From: Pelagibius sp965227505
Lineage (GTDB): Bacteria; Pseudomonadota; Alphaproteobacteria; Kiloniellales; Kiloniellaceae
Direction: 5' to 3'
NCBI RefSeq assembly: GCF_965227505.1
Contig: NZ_OZ245757.1
Span: forward strand, 992,001-1,056,000
Length of the DNA: 64,000 nt
The translations under genes and the position numbers were made by a program. Under the pieces are notes generated by a model. The model searched no databases and was not told where the DNA came from. It saw only the letters and a program-made list of their open reading frames with translations. Of this stretch, positions 49,321 through 57,375 are shown piece after piece. The first letter of the stretch is position 1, and each line of letters starts with the position of its first letter.

Positions 49321-50585
49321 GCACTGAGGCCGAGGCCATTCAGCAGCTTCGGAATCTTTGCCTTCAGTTGGAAGAAGCCTTTGCCGGCATGGGGCCAGAC
49401 GGCACGGTCGTAGCGGCGCGCGACTGTCAGCAGCGTGATGCCGGCGTCGGCAAGCACCGGACCTGCGGTCGTCAGAGAATCGCGGATCGGGCCGACGGGT
49501 GGCGCGGCGGTTACGATCACAGACAGGTCGCGATTGCGCGCCCAGTCTACAAGCCGCGGTCCCCAGGCCTCGGCACCGGGCTGGAGATCACCGGTATGAG
49601 CGGGCTCTGCCCCGAACGCCTCTGCGGCGCGGGACAGCGCATCGCCAACGGCTGCCTCGGCGAAGCTGCGTGCAACGTCGCTCACCGCCAAAGGCGAACG
49701 CTCCGCCGTTGCGGCCAGCCCCAGGAGCGCAGAGGGCCGGCCCGGCAGGTCGAGGGTCTCCGGCTGCCCGTCCTCCTCCGTCACCAAGAGACCGAAACGC
49801 CCGATATCCTTCGGCGTTGCATCGAACTGCGGAGAACGCGGTGCGTCCAGAGCGGGCTCGCTCAAGGCCGGCGCGGCGGTGGCAAGCTGGCCCGCCGGAT
49901 CGAAGCGGCCGTCGGTGTAGCGGGCGATGTTGGAGGCCCGCGCAAGGTAGGTCTTTCCCCTGGTGTGAAGCCCGCCCACCCAGCGCCAGCCGAGGGTGTT
50001 GGAGGCCGGGTCGCCATCCAGCAGGTGGCGCAGGAAGAGATCGGCGCCCAGTTGCCAGGGCAAATGCAGGGTGAAGATCCAGATGCTCGCAAACCACATG
50101 CGCGTGTGGTTGTGCAGATAGCCCGTGGCGACCAGTTCCTTCGCCCAGGCATCGAAGCAGTCGATCCCGCTGCGCCCCTCGACGGCGGCTTCGTAACGGT
50201 CGCGCAATGCCGGGTCCCGATCCAGACCCTCGAGGCAGTCGGAAAGATCGCTGCGGTAGCGGGCCCAGACCTGCGCGCGATGTTCCAGCCACCCCTTGAA
50301 GTAGCCGCGCCAAAAGACCTCCTGAACGAACTTCTCGGCGGCGGAGAAGCTGTGGCGTTGCAGCACGCTGCTCAGAACTTCTTCTTCGAGAATCAGCCGA
50401 TGGCGAATCCATGGCGAGAGCGCCGAAACGTTGGAGCGGTCCTGCGGGCCGAAGTCGAAGTTGCGGCGGGCGGCATAGGCCCGCCCGGCCCGGGGCGCGA
50501 AGCGCTCCAGACGGTCGAGCGCCGCGCTGCGCTGCGGCGTCCAGATCAAAGCGCTCAAATCCGTGTCGGTTCCGGCGTCCACCAT
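49317..50585 (-). CDS. photolyase FAD-domain protein with extra C-terminal domain
   Basis: The 422-residue protein starts directly with the FAD-binding half of the photolyase/cryptochrome fold: ARRNFDFGPQDRSNVSALSP, LEEEVLSSVLQRHSFSAAEK, FVQEVFWRGYFKGWLEHRAQ, TGYLHNHTRMWFASIWIFTL and NTLGWRWVGGLHTRGKTYLA. The N-terminal antenna-binding Rossmann domain is absent. Instead ~150 residues follow (about 270-422) with Rossmann-like segments such as RNRDLSVIVTAAPPVGPI and ADAGITLLTVARRYDRAVWP, so the order seems to be inverted. Repair activity is uncertain; a photoreceptor or regulatory role is possible. It is divergent from the DUF3253 gene. Confidence 0.85.
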   Translation of the reverse strand: MVDAGTDTDLSALIWTPQRSAALDRLERFAPRAGRAYAARRNFDFGPQDRSNVSALSPWIRHRLILEEEVLSSVLQRHSFSAAEKFVQEVFWRGYFKGWLEHRAQVWARYRSDLSDCLEGLDRDPALRDRYEAAVEGRSGIDCFDAWAKELVATGYLHNHTRMWFASIWIFTLHLPWQLGADLFLRHLLDGDPASNTLGWRWVGGLHTRGKTYLARASNIARYTDGRFDPAGQLATAAPALSEPALDAPRSPQFDATPKDIGRFGLLVTEEDGQPETLDLPGRPSALLGLAATAERSPLAVSDVARSFAEAAVGDALSRAAEAFGAEPAHTGDLQPGAEAWGPRLVDWARNRDLSVIVTAAPPVGPIRDSLTTAGPVLADAGITLLTVARRYDRAVWPHAGKGFFQLKAKIPKLLNGLGLSA

Positions 50586-50638
50586 CTATCCTGACTTTGA
50601 CTGTGACACTGCAATGCGAACGCGGGAACAAGGACGGC

Positions 50639-50902
50639 ATGAACGGCTTCAGCGACGAGGACATTGCCGCCTGCATTCTTGCGCTTTGCCGCGAGCGCGG
50701 AGTGGGCAAGACGATCTGCCCGTCGGAGGTCGCCCGCAGGCTGACATCGGACGGCAGTGACTGGCGGTCGCTGATGCCTGACGTCCGCGCTGCTGCTGCG
50801 GCACTGGCGAGAGACGGCCGCGTGGTCGTTCTGCAAAAGGGTGTGGCGATCGATCCGGGCGCGGCCCGAGGCCCCATCCGGCTCGGCCTTCCGTCGTCTT
50901 GA
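50639..50902 (+). CDS. DUF3253 family protein
   Basis: This 87-residue protein matches the small winged-helix-like DUF3253 family: DEDIAACILALCRERGVGKT, ICPSEVARRLTSDGSDWRSL, DVRAAAAALARDGRVVVLQK and an ending PIRLGLP. The ATG at 50639 has AGGA 4 nt upstream, though the frame is open to 50411. It lies within the photolyase cluster and runs towards the DUF2256 gene. Its function is not known; a nucleic-acid-related role is inferred from the fold and neighbours. Confidence 0.85.
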   Translation: MNGFSDEDIAACILALCRERGVGKTICPSEVARRLTSDGSDWRSLMPDVRAAAAALARDGRVVVLQKGVAIDPGAARGPIRLGLPSS

Positions 50903-50915
50903 GCCTGCACGGTCG

Positions 50916-51068
50916 TCAGCCATGCCTGCGCTTGGCCTCCCGCCGACACCGCTCGGAACAATAGCGCACCTGTTCCCAGTCCCGTGCCCATTTCCGGCGC
51001 CAGGCGAAAGACAGACCACAGTGCGCGCAGATCTTCGTGGGAAGATCGCCCTTCCTGCGCATCTTCAT
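50916..51068 (-). CDS. DUF2256 family zinc-ribbon-like small protein
   Basis: This 50-residue protein reads MKMRRKGDLPTKICAHCGLS, then FAWRRKWARDWEQVRYCSER and a final CRREAKRRHG. It has the DUF2256 arrangement of CxxC and CxxxC pairs that should bind zinc, and it is strongly basic. The start overlaps the photolyase stop in an ATGA, so the two are coupled. DUF2256 is often found beside or fused to photolyases; its role is unknown. Confidence 0.9.
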   Translation of the reverse strand: MKMRRKGDLPTKICAHCGLSFAWRRKWARDWEQVRYCSERCRREAKRRHG

Positions 51069-52633
51069 GACTGCTCCTCTCGCCCGAGCGACAGGGACAG
51101 TTGGTCGCCCGGCGGCGACCGGCGCTTGGGGCGGACGACCGGCCGGACGCCGCTCTTGCGGCTGCCGTGCTTGTCCTGAATCGCATCCGCCGTCGCCCGG
51201 TAGGCAGCCCCGCGCCGCACTGCCCAGACCTTCTGCCGCGCCTCCTTGGCTGCGGCCAAATGGTCGACGATGGGAAAAGGATAGTCCCGGTCCAACACGC
51301 GCCCCGCCGCCTCCCATCGCCAGGGCTCATGAATGAACTGGTCGGGCACCGCCGCAAGCTCGGGGAGCCAACGGCGCACGAAGGCCCCCTGCGGGTCCTG
51401 GTCGTGGCCCTGCTTGACGGGGTTGTAGATCCTCACGGTGTTGATGCCGGTCGTGCCCGACTGCATCTGCACCTGCGGCCAGTGAATACCGGGATCATAG
51501 TCGGTGAAGAGGCGCGCAAGATGCTCGCCGGGCCGCCGCCAGTCCAGCCAGAGATGGTAGCTGGCGACCGCCGTCAGCATGGCGCGCATGCGAAAGTTCA
51601 TCCAGCCGGTGGCCGTCAGCGCGCGCATGCAGGCATCGACGAAGGGCAGACCCGTCTCGCCGTTACACCAGGCCATCAGGCGCGCGCGGTCCGGCTCGGC
51701 CGGGCGCAGCCCCTCATAGGCGCTGTGCAGGCAGGCAAACTCCAGGCGCGGCTCGTCTTCCAGTTTCTGGGCAAAGTGGCAGCGCCAGTGCAGCCGTCCG
51801 GCGAAGGACGTCATGGAACCGCGCCAGCCTGCAATGGTTTCCCTTGCGGCAGCTTCTTTGGCCGCAGCCTTCAGAGCCTTTTGCCGCGCCCAGGTGGCCT
51901 GAGTCACCTCGCGTGCCGAGAGGCTGCCCCAGGCCAGATGCGGTGAGAGCCGCGAACAGGCCGCCGCGCCCTCTGCGGGGTTCGACATGGCGCGGCGGTA
52001 GTCGCGGCCACGCTCGCTGAGGAAGGTCTGCAGGCGCTCCAGCGCCGCATCCCGACCACCCCTCTGCCGCTGCGGACAGGGATCATGGCCGAGGCCCAGG
52101 TCCGCCGCCGCGGGAATCCCGCCGGGGTCCAACCCCGCCAACGACGGCAAAGCCGGCGGCGGCGCGGTCGCCGGTTCCGCCATAAAGCGGTCCCACCTGC
52201 GGGCCCAGCCGTCGCGCGAGCCGAGCCGGCGCATCACCCCGTTCTGCCGCTCCTGGTGCCAGGTCACGCCACGCGCCCGGCACCAGGCTGCCACCTCCAG
52301 GTCGCGGGCGTAGGTCCAGGCGTTGCCGGTTTCCTCGTGCGACCACAGCGCGGCGATGCCCCGGGCCGCATCGATTGTTTCCAGAACCTCAGTGACAGAG
52401 CCGACACGCACGACAAGCGGCTGGCCGAGAGCCTCCAGATCGTGGCGCAGTTCGACGAGGCAGTCCGCGACAAAGGCCCAGTGGCGCCCGGCCATATCCG
52501 GCTGCCGCCACAAGGCGGGCTCGGCCACGAAGAGCGGCAGCACGGCACCCTGCGCCGCCGCTTTGGTCAGCGCGCGGTGATCGGCGATCCGCAGATCGCG
52601 CTTGAACCAAACCACGTGAACGGGATCTGTCAT
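51065..52633 (-). CDS. deoxyribodipyrimidine photolyase/cryptochrome-family protein
   Basis: The 522-residue protein has both photolyase halves. The N-terminal antenna domain begins VHVVWFKRDLRIADHRAL. The C-terminal FAD domain shows SNPAEGAAACSRLSPHLAWG, FAGRLHWRCHFAQKLEDEP, NGETGLPFVDACMRALTATG, WMNFRMRAMLTAVASYHLWL and DYDPGIHWPQVQMQSGTTGI, a segment common to photolyases that repair cyclobutane dimers. The Trp-rich WDWRRPG region may carry electrons to FAD. A basic tail ends it. The ATG at 52633 excludes a spurious 17-residue extension. It is coupled to DUF2256. Confidence 0.9.
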   Translation of the reverse strand: MTDPVHVVWFKRDLRIADHRALTKAAAQGAVLPLFVAEPALWRQPDMAGRHWAFVADCLVELRHDLEALGQPLVVRVGSVTEVLETIDAARGIAALWSHEETGNAWTYARDLEVAAWCRARGVTWHQERQNGVMRRLGSRDGWARRWDRFMAEPATAPPPALPSLAGLDPGGIPAAADLGLGHDPCPQRQRGGRDAALERLQTFLSERGRDYRRAMSNPAEGAAACSRLSPHLAWGSLSAREVTQATWARQKALKAAAKEAAARETIAGWRGSMTSFAGRLHWRCHFAQKLEDEPRLEFACLHSAYEGLRPAEPDRARLMAWCNGETGLPFVDACMRALTATGWMNFRMRAMLTAVASYHLWLDWRRPGEHLARLFTDYDPGIHWPQVQMQSGTTGINTVRIYNPVKQGHDQDPQGAFVRRWLPELAAVPDQFIHEPWRWEAAGRVLDRDYPFPIVDHLAAAKEARQKVWAVRRGAAYRATADAIQDKHGSRKSGVRPVVRPKRRSPPGDQLSLSLGREEQS

Positions 52634-53124
52634 GGGGGCCTTCGTCGTTCGGCGCTGCCTTCGCAGATGCAGTCCGCCATCCAAGAACTAGGGCGCAATC
52701 GGGCCGAGGCGAGGCTGCCGAGAAGGCATTCCCGATCCCGGCCATCGCAGGGCGCGCCTGGCCGCTGTGAGGCTCCCGCTCCTGGGCTCCCGCTCTTGGG
52801 CTCCCGCTCTTGGGCTCCCGCATTGGCGAAGGGAGCCTTCTTCGCAAACGGCTACGGCGTGTTCTGAGGCACTGCTGCCGTCGCGGCCACAGCAGGATCG
52901 TCGCTCGGCCAGAGAAGGTCCTGCGCAACATAATCTCTTCGATTAATCAAAACTATAACGATACTAGCTGCCGCGATCACTCAACCAAATGTTAACTCGG
53001 CAGGCCCAGTCTTCGTCTCACCGCATCGCCAGTTCCGGGAGCTTTCTGGGAGTTCCCCAGCCTGGGAGTTTCCCAGTCTTAAGCGCCCGATGGCGTATTC
53101 GGCGAAGCTCGGTTTCTGCAAACC
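52634..53124. other. 491-bp intergenic region with two repeat blocks
   Basis: This divergent region between the photolyase gene and the gene at 53125 has no credible coding frame. It holds the 14-bp repeat listed separately and, at 53046-53077, two tandem 16-bp units CTGGGAGTTCCCCAGC/CTGGGAGTTTCCCAGT, each able to form a CTGGG/CCCAG hairpin. The stretch 52925-52990 is AT-rich and could house a promoter for the photolyase gene. Confidence 0.6.
52772..52827. repeat. 14-bp intergenic tandem repeat
   Basis: GGCTCCCGCTCCTG is followed by two copies of GGCTCCCGCTCTTG and a fourth partial unit, 140 bp ahead of the photolyase start. Confidence 0.88.
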
Positions 53125-53505
53125 ATGATCTATCACCTGTACGACAACAACCGCCAGCACCTGGCCATGTCGGACTCGCTCGAAGACCTGCAAAACGCGG
53201 CGCGGCAGGCCTTCCAGCAGGACGGCCTGCCTTACGCCTACGTGCGCTGGGCTGACGTCACCGGCCAGCATCAGGAGGTGCGCATCACCTCGGCCAGCCT
53301 CGCGGCCACAAACCGCCCCGCGACGCTAGGCACCCGCCGGGTTCATGCCGCCCAAAGCGGCAGGCCCCGCGGGCAACGCAGCGCCCGCCAGCGCGCGAAC
53401 CTGATCACCGGCGTGGCGATCGTCTTCCTGCTGCTGTTTCTGACCAGCGAGATCGCCGCGATCATCCTGCAGAAGCCCCTTTCCGCCGCGGTCTTCGGAT
53501 ACTGA
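53125..53505 (+). CDS. unknown protein with C-terminal membrane helix
   Basis: The 126-residue protein has an N-terminal soluble part (MIYHLYDNNRQHLAMSDSLE, AYVRWADVTGQHQEVRITSA), a basic linker (RRVHAAQSGRPRGQRSARQR) and one hydrophobic helix (LITGVAIVFLLLFLTSEIAA) close to the end. The topology is that of a tail-anchored or C-in membrane protein. No family is recognised. It converges on mobA, with a short hairpin at its stop codon. Confidence 0.65.
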   Translation: MIYHLYDNNRQHLAMSDSLEDLQNAARQAFQQDGLPYAYVRWADVTGQHQEVRITSASLAATNRPATLGTRRVHAAQSGRPRGQRSARQRANLITGVAIVFLLLFLTSEIAAIILQKPLSAAVFGY

Positions 53506-53522
53506 GGCCGGAGAACGGCCTC
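53504..53522. terminator. short hairpin between convergent genes (53125 gene/mobA)
   Basis: GAGGCCG and CGGCCTC pair perfectly (7 bp) around GAGAA, overlapping the stop codon of the upstream gene. There is no T-run, so this is a weak terminator candidate. Confidence 0.4.
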
Positions 53523-53546
53523 GCACAGCGAAGCCGCCTTTCCAGG

Positions 53547-54179
53547 CTACCCCAGGTACCCCGCAGCCTCTTCCAGATCTTCCGGCCGGTTGGTGTTGAA
53601 GAAGGGGTCGAGGGGGCCGGCCGGCGTGTCGAGGTCGGGGAAATCCACCTCAACCAGACGGTGGCGCGCCGTCCAGCGGTCGACCTTGCGCATCTCTTCC
53701 TCCAGCATCGCCCGGCGCAGGTCTTCGCGCAGGCTGAGCCGCCAGAGGCCGAAGACCGGGTGGGTGCGACCGTGGGTGACGGCGCAGGCCAGATCCGCGC
53801 CCTCCGCCTCCACTGCGTTGGCCATGCGCTCCACCAGATCCGCCGGCAGGAAGGGCGCATCGCAGGCGAAGCTGGCGAGCCACTGCGCGCCGGGCGCGTT
53901 TTCGGCCGCCCAGTCGAGGCCGGTGAGGATGCCGGCGAGCGGCCCGGCGTAACCTTCCACCACGTCGGCGGCCACCGGCAGGCCGAAGGCCTCAAAGCGC
54001 GCCGCATCGCCGTTGGCGTTCAACACCAGCGCCCTCACCTGGGGCGCTGCCCGTTCGATGATATGGGCCAGGATCGGCCGCCCGCCGAGATCGCGCAGGC
54101 ACTTGTCGCCGCCGCCCATGCGCCGCGACAGGCCCCCGGCCAGCAGCACGCCGGCTACGGTCTTCTTATCCATTGTCAT
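53547..54179 (-). CDS. mobA: molybdenum cofactor guanylyltransferase MobA
   Basis: MobA joins GMP from GTP to the molybdenum cofactor, giving the guanine dinucleotide form needed by formate dehydrogenase. The 210-residue protein has the nucleotidyltransferase loop AGVLLAGGLSRRMGGGDKCL, the LNANGDAARFEAFGLPVAAD segment, GPLAGILTGLDWA, FACDAPFLPADLVERM and HPVFGLWRLSL, then the terminal FFNTNRPEDL. It lies 15 bp after fdhD on the same strand, so both are likely co-transcribed. Confidence 0.94.
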   Translation of the reverse strand: MTMDKKTVAGVLLAGGLSRRMGGGDKCLRDLGGRPILAHIIERAAPQVRALVLNANGDAARFEAFGLPVAADVVEGYAGPLAGILTGLDWAAENAPGAQWLASFACDAPFLPADLVERMANAVEAEGADLACAVTHGRTHPVFGLWRLSLREDLRRAMLEEEMRKVDRWTARHRLVEVDFPDLDTPAGPLDPFFNTNRPEDLEEAAGYLG

Positions 54180-54194
54180 GCGAGTTGGCGGACG

Positions 54195-55175
54195 CTAGGC
54201 CGCATCGTCGGCGCGGCTGGACTTGCGCTGGTGGCGCGGGTCTTCCTCTTCCAGGCTCTCGCTATCGTGGTCGAAGACCAGGCGCTCCTCGCCGGCCAGG
54301 GCGACGAAGCGCTTGCCCTTGGCGCGGCCCACCAGGGTCAGGCCCGCCTGGCGCGCCAGTTCCACGCCCCAGGCGGTGAAGCCGGAGCGCGAGACCAGGA
54401 TGGGAATGCCCATCTGCACGGTCTTGATCACCATCTCCGAGGTCAGGCGCCCGGTGGTGTAGAAGATCTTGTCGTCCGGCGCGATGCCGTGGCGCAGCAT
54501 GTAGCCGGCGATCTTGTCGACCGCGTTGTGGCGGCCGACGTCTTCCATGTAGAGCAGCGGCCGGTCGCCCTCGCAGAGCACGCAGCCGTGGATCGCCCCC
54601 GCCTCCAGGTAGAGGCTGGGCACGGCGTTGATCTTTTTCGAGAGGCTGGCCAGCCAGGAGGTCTTCAGGACGGCCTCCGGCGGCAGCTTCACGGTCTCGA
54701 ACTTCTCCATCAGGTCGCCGAATACCGTGCCCTGTGCGCAGCCGGAAGTGCGCACCTTCTTCTTCAGCTTTTCCTCGTAGTCGGTCTCGCGCTGGGTGCG
54801 CACGACCACCACGTCCAGTTCCTCGTCGACGTCCACCCCCTCGATCACATCGTCCGGGCGCAGCATGTTCTGGTTCAGCAGATAGCCCAGGGCCAGATAG
54901 TCCGGGTAGTCGCCGATGGTCATCATGGTGACGATCTCCTGCCCGTTGAGGAACAGGGTCAGCGGCCGCTCCACCACCACGGCGGTCTCCACCGCCGTGC
55001 CGTCCTGATCAACGCCGGCGATGCGCTCGGTCAGCTTGGGATCGGCGGGATCGGGGCGCAGGGCGAACTCCTCCAGCAGCGCCGGATCGCTTGCCTTGGC
55101 GCGGCCCTTGCGCAGGCGCTTGAGCCCGCCGTCCACCCCCCCTTCTACTCCCGGCCCTGCCGTCTTCTCGGCCAT
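54195..55175 (-). CDS. fdhD: formate dehydrogenase accessory sulfurtransferase FdhD
   Basis: FdhD carries sulfur from the cysteine desulfurase IscS to the molybdenum centre of formate dehydrogenase. The 326-residue protein shows LTLFLNGQEIVTMMTIGDYP, YLALGYLLNQNML, the active-site loop SGCAQGTVFGD, HGCVLCEGDRPLLYMEDVGR with HNAVDKIAGYML, and YTTGRLTSEMVIKTVQMGIP. In E. coli the loop has two cysteines (CxxC); here only the first remains, as CAQG. An N-terminal basic extension and an acidic C-terminal tail (DSESLEEEDPRH) make it longer than E. coli FdhD. Confidence 0.95.
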   Translation of the reverse strand: MAEKTAGPGVEGGVDGGLKRLRKGRAKASDPALLEEFALRPDPADPKLTERIAGVDQDGTAVETAVVVERPLTLFLNGQEIVTMMTIGDYPDYLALGYLLNQNMLRPDDVIEGVDVDEELDVVVVRTQRETDYEEKLKKKVRTSGCAQGTVFGDLMEKFETVKLPPEAVLKTSWLASLSKKINAVPSLYLEAGAIHGCVLCEGDRPLLYMEDVGRHNAVDKIAGYMLRHGIAPDDKIFYTTGRLTSEMVIKTVQMGIPILVSRSGFTAWGVELARQAGLTLVGRAKGKRFVALAGEERLVFDHDSESLEEEDPRHQRKSSRADDAA

Positions 55176-55394
55176 TCGTTCTCCTCCGCTCCGCCGCCCG
55201 AAAGACTGTCTGGCAGACTATGGGGTCCGGGCCCGCCCCCTGCAAGCCACGGCCGGACATCTTACTTCAAGAACGTCATTTCCTAACGAAAATTCAAAGG
55301 ATTGGCGGATATACCTCAACGCGCCATGACTCCTGCACGAACGCCCTCCAGACCGCCCCTTGGTGCGCGGCAGCGGCCCGGCTATAAGGGCGGG

Positions 55395-57323
55395 ATGAGC
55401 CCGCTCCGGACCCACATCGCCGCAACGCTGCTCGCGGCGACCACGCTTGCCGCGACCGCTGCGGCAGCCCAGGAAGCACCGGAGTCAAAGCCGCCGCAAG
55501 AGCCCCCCGCGCTGCGATTCGAACTGGCCACCGGCGCATTGCCGTCCCTCACCGAACGTCTGCCGGCGGAGCCGAAGAGTGCCCTCCCCAATCGCGACGG
55601 CTGGCAGGAAGGGCGCTACGGCGGCAGCCTGCGCCTGTTGAGCCGGGCCGGGCGCGATGCCCGCGACCTCGTGCTGCTGGGCTACGCACGCCTGATGGTC
55701 TGGAACGAAGACCTGGAACTGGAACCGGACATCCTGAAGTCTGTGGAGGTCCAGGACGGGCGGAGTTTCACCCTCACCCTCAGGGCCGGACACCGCTGGT
55801 CCGACGGGGCTCCTTTCACCACCGCCGACTTCCGCTTCTGGTGGGCGGAGATCGCCAACAACAGGGAGATCTCGCCGCGCGGCCTGCCGCCGGCGATGCT
55901 GGTGGACGGCAAGCCGCCCCGCTTCGAGGTGCTGGATGACGCCACCCTGCGCTTCACCTGGGAGCAGCCCAATCCGCTCTTTCTGCCAGCGCTGGCCGCG
56001 GCCTCGCCGCTGTTCATCTACCGCCCGGCGCACTATCTGAAACAGTTCCATGCCAGCTACGCCGACGAAGAGGAGCTGACCGCCCAGGCGGAAGCCATGG
56101 GGCTGCGCAGCTGGGCCGAGCTGTTCCAACGCCGCGACCGCCCCTTCCGCTTCGACAACCCGGAACGGCCGACCCTGCAGCCCTGGATCAATACCGTACC
56201 GCCGCCCGCCGACCGCTTCGTCGCCACGCGCAACCCCTTTTTCCACCGGGTCGACGGCCAGGGCCGGCAACTGCCCTACATCGACGAAGTCATCCTGACG
56301 CGCACCCAGGCGCGGCTGATGGCCGCCAAGGCCGCCGCCGGAGAGGCCGACCTGATCGCCCGCGGGCTCTCCTTCAAGGACGCCGCGGTGCTGAAGGAGG
56401 CGGAGGATCGCGGCCGCATCACGCTGCGGCTCTGGCCCATCGGCCGTGGCGCCCAGCTCGCGCTCTACCCCAACCTGAACGTGGTTTCGCCCGGCTGGCG
56501 GAACGCTCTGCGGGACGTACGCTTCCGCCGCGCCCTCTCCCTCGCCACCGACCGCGAGGAACTGAACCAGGTGCTCTACAGCGGCACCGCCCTGCCCGGC
56601 GCCAACACCCTGCTGCCCGGCTCGCCCCTCTACAAGGAAGAAGACCGCCGCGCCTGGGCGGACCACGACCCGGAGCGGGCCAACGCCCTGCTCGACGACA
56701 TGGGGATGCTGTGGCGCGACAAGGACGGCATCCGCCATCTGCCGGACGGGCGGCGCGCCGATCTGGTGATCGAAACCGCCGACGCCGACGCCTCGGAGAC
56801 CGATGCGCTGGAGGTGCTTGCGGCGCAGTGGCGGGAGGTCGGCATCGCCGTCCTCATCCGCAGCCAGGGGCGCCAGGCCGCGCGCCAGCGGGTGCGCAGC
56901 GGCGCCACGGTGATGAGCATCTTCTACGGGCTCACCAACGGACTTGCCACGGCCTCCATGAGCCCGGCGGAACTGGCCCCAACCAGCAACCGCCAGAACA
57001 ACTGGCCGCTCTGGGGCCTACATCATCAGAGCGGCGGCAGCGCCGGGGAAGCCCCCGACCTGCCGGTCGTTCAGGAACTGCTGGGACTCTACGAGGCCTG
57101 GGCCAGCGGCCCCGACGATGACGCGCAGGAGAAAATCTGGCGGCGCATGCTGGCGATCCACGCCGACCAGGTCTTCACCATCGGGCTGCTGGGCGCCGTG
57201 CGCCAGCCGGTGGTCGCCAGCGCGAGCCTGCGCAACCTGCCAGACGAAGCCGTCTACCTTTACGACCCCGGCGCCTACTTCGGCCGCTACCGCGCAGATA
57301 CCTTCTGGTTCGACGAAGAGTAA
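55395..57323 (+). CDS. ABC transporter substrate-binding protein, family 5
   Basis: The 642-residue periplasmic protein has a signal peptide (THIAATLLAATTLAATAAAA) and the SBP family 5 fold used for peptides and oligosaccharides: YARLMVWNEDLELEPDILKS, FTLTLRAGHRWSDGAPFTTA with DFRFWWAEI, PYIDEVILTRTQARLMAAKA, RDVRFRRALSLATDREELNQ and YKEEDRRAWADHDPERANAL. The ATG at 55395 has AAGGGCGGG just before it and starts the signal peptide; the frame opens earlier at 55302. No permease or ATPase genes are adjacent, so its transporter is elsewhere or it is an orphan receptor. Confidence 0.88.
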   Translation: MSPLRTHIAATLLAATTLAATAAAAQEAPESKPPQEPPALRFELATGALPSLTERLPAEPKSALPNRDGWQEGRYGGSLRLLSRAGRDARDLVLLGYARLMVWNEDLELEPDILKSVEVQDGRSFTLTLRAGHRWSDGAPFTTADFRFWWAEIANNREISPRGLPPAMLVDGKPPRFEVLDDATLRFTWEQPNPLFLPALAAASPLFIYRPAHYLKQFHASYADEEELTAQAEAMGLRSWAELFQRRDRPFRFDNPERPTLQPWINTVPPPADRFVATRNPFFHRVDGQGRQLPYIDEVILTRTQARLMAAKAAAGEADLIARGLSFKDAAVLKEAEDRGRITLRLWPIGRGAQLALYPNLNVVSPGWRNALRDVRFRRALSLATDREELNQVLYSGTALPGANTLLPGSPLYKEEDRRAWADHDPERANALLDDMGMLWRDKDGIRHLPDGRRADLVIETADADASETDALEVLAAQWREVGIAVLIRSQGRQAARQRVRSGATVMSIFYGLTNGLATASMSPAELAPTSNRQNNWPLWGLHHQSGGSAGEAPDLPVVQELLGLYEAWASGPDDDAQEKIWRRMLAIHADQVFTIGLLGAVRQPVVASASLRNLPDEAVYLYDPGAYFGRYRADTFWFDEE

Positions 57324-57343
57324 CGGCTTTGGAAGCAGTCCGT

Positions 57344-57375
57344 TCTAGGGACAGGTCCTGGAGACCGTTCCTAGA
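57344..57375. terminator. 13-bp hairpin between convergent SBP and TPR genes
   Basis: TCTAGGGAC-A-GGTC pairs with GACC-GTTCCTAGA (13 bp, one bulge, one G-U) around a 5-nt loop. It includes the TPR gene's stop codon. Its position between convergent genes fits a bidirectional terminator, but there is no T-run. Confidence 0.5.
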
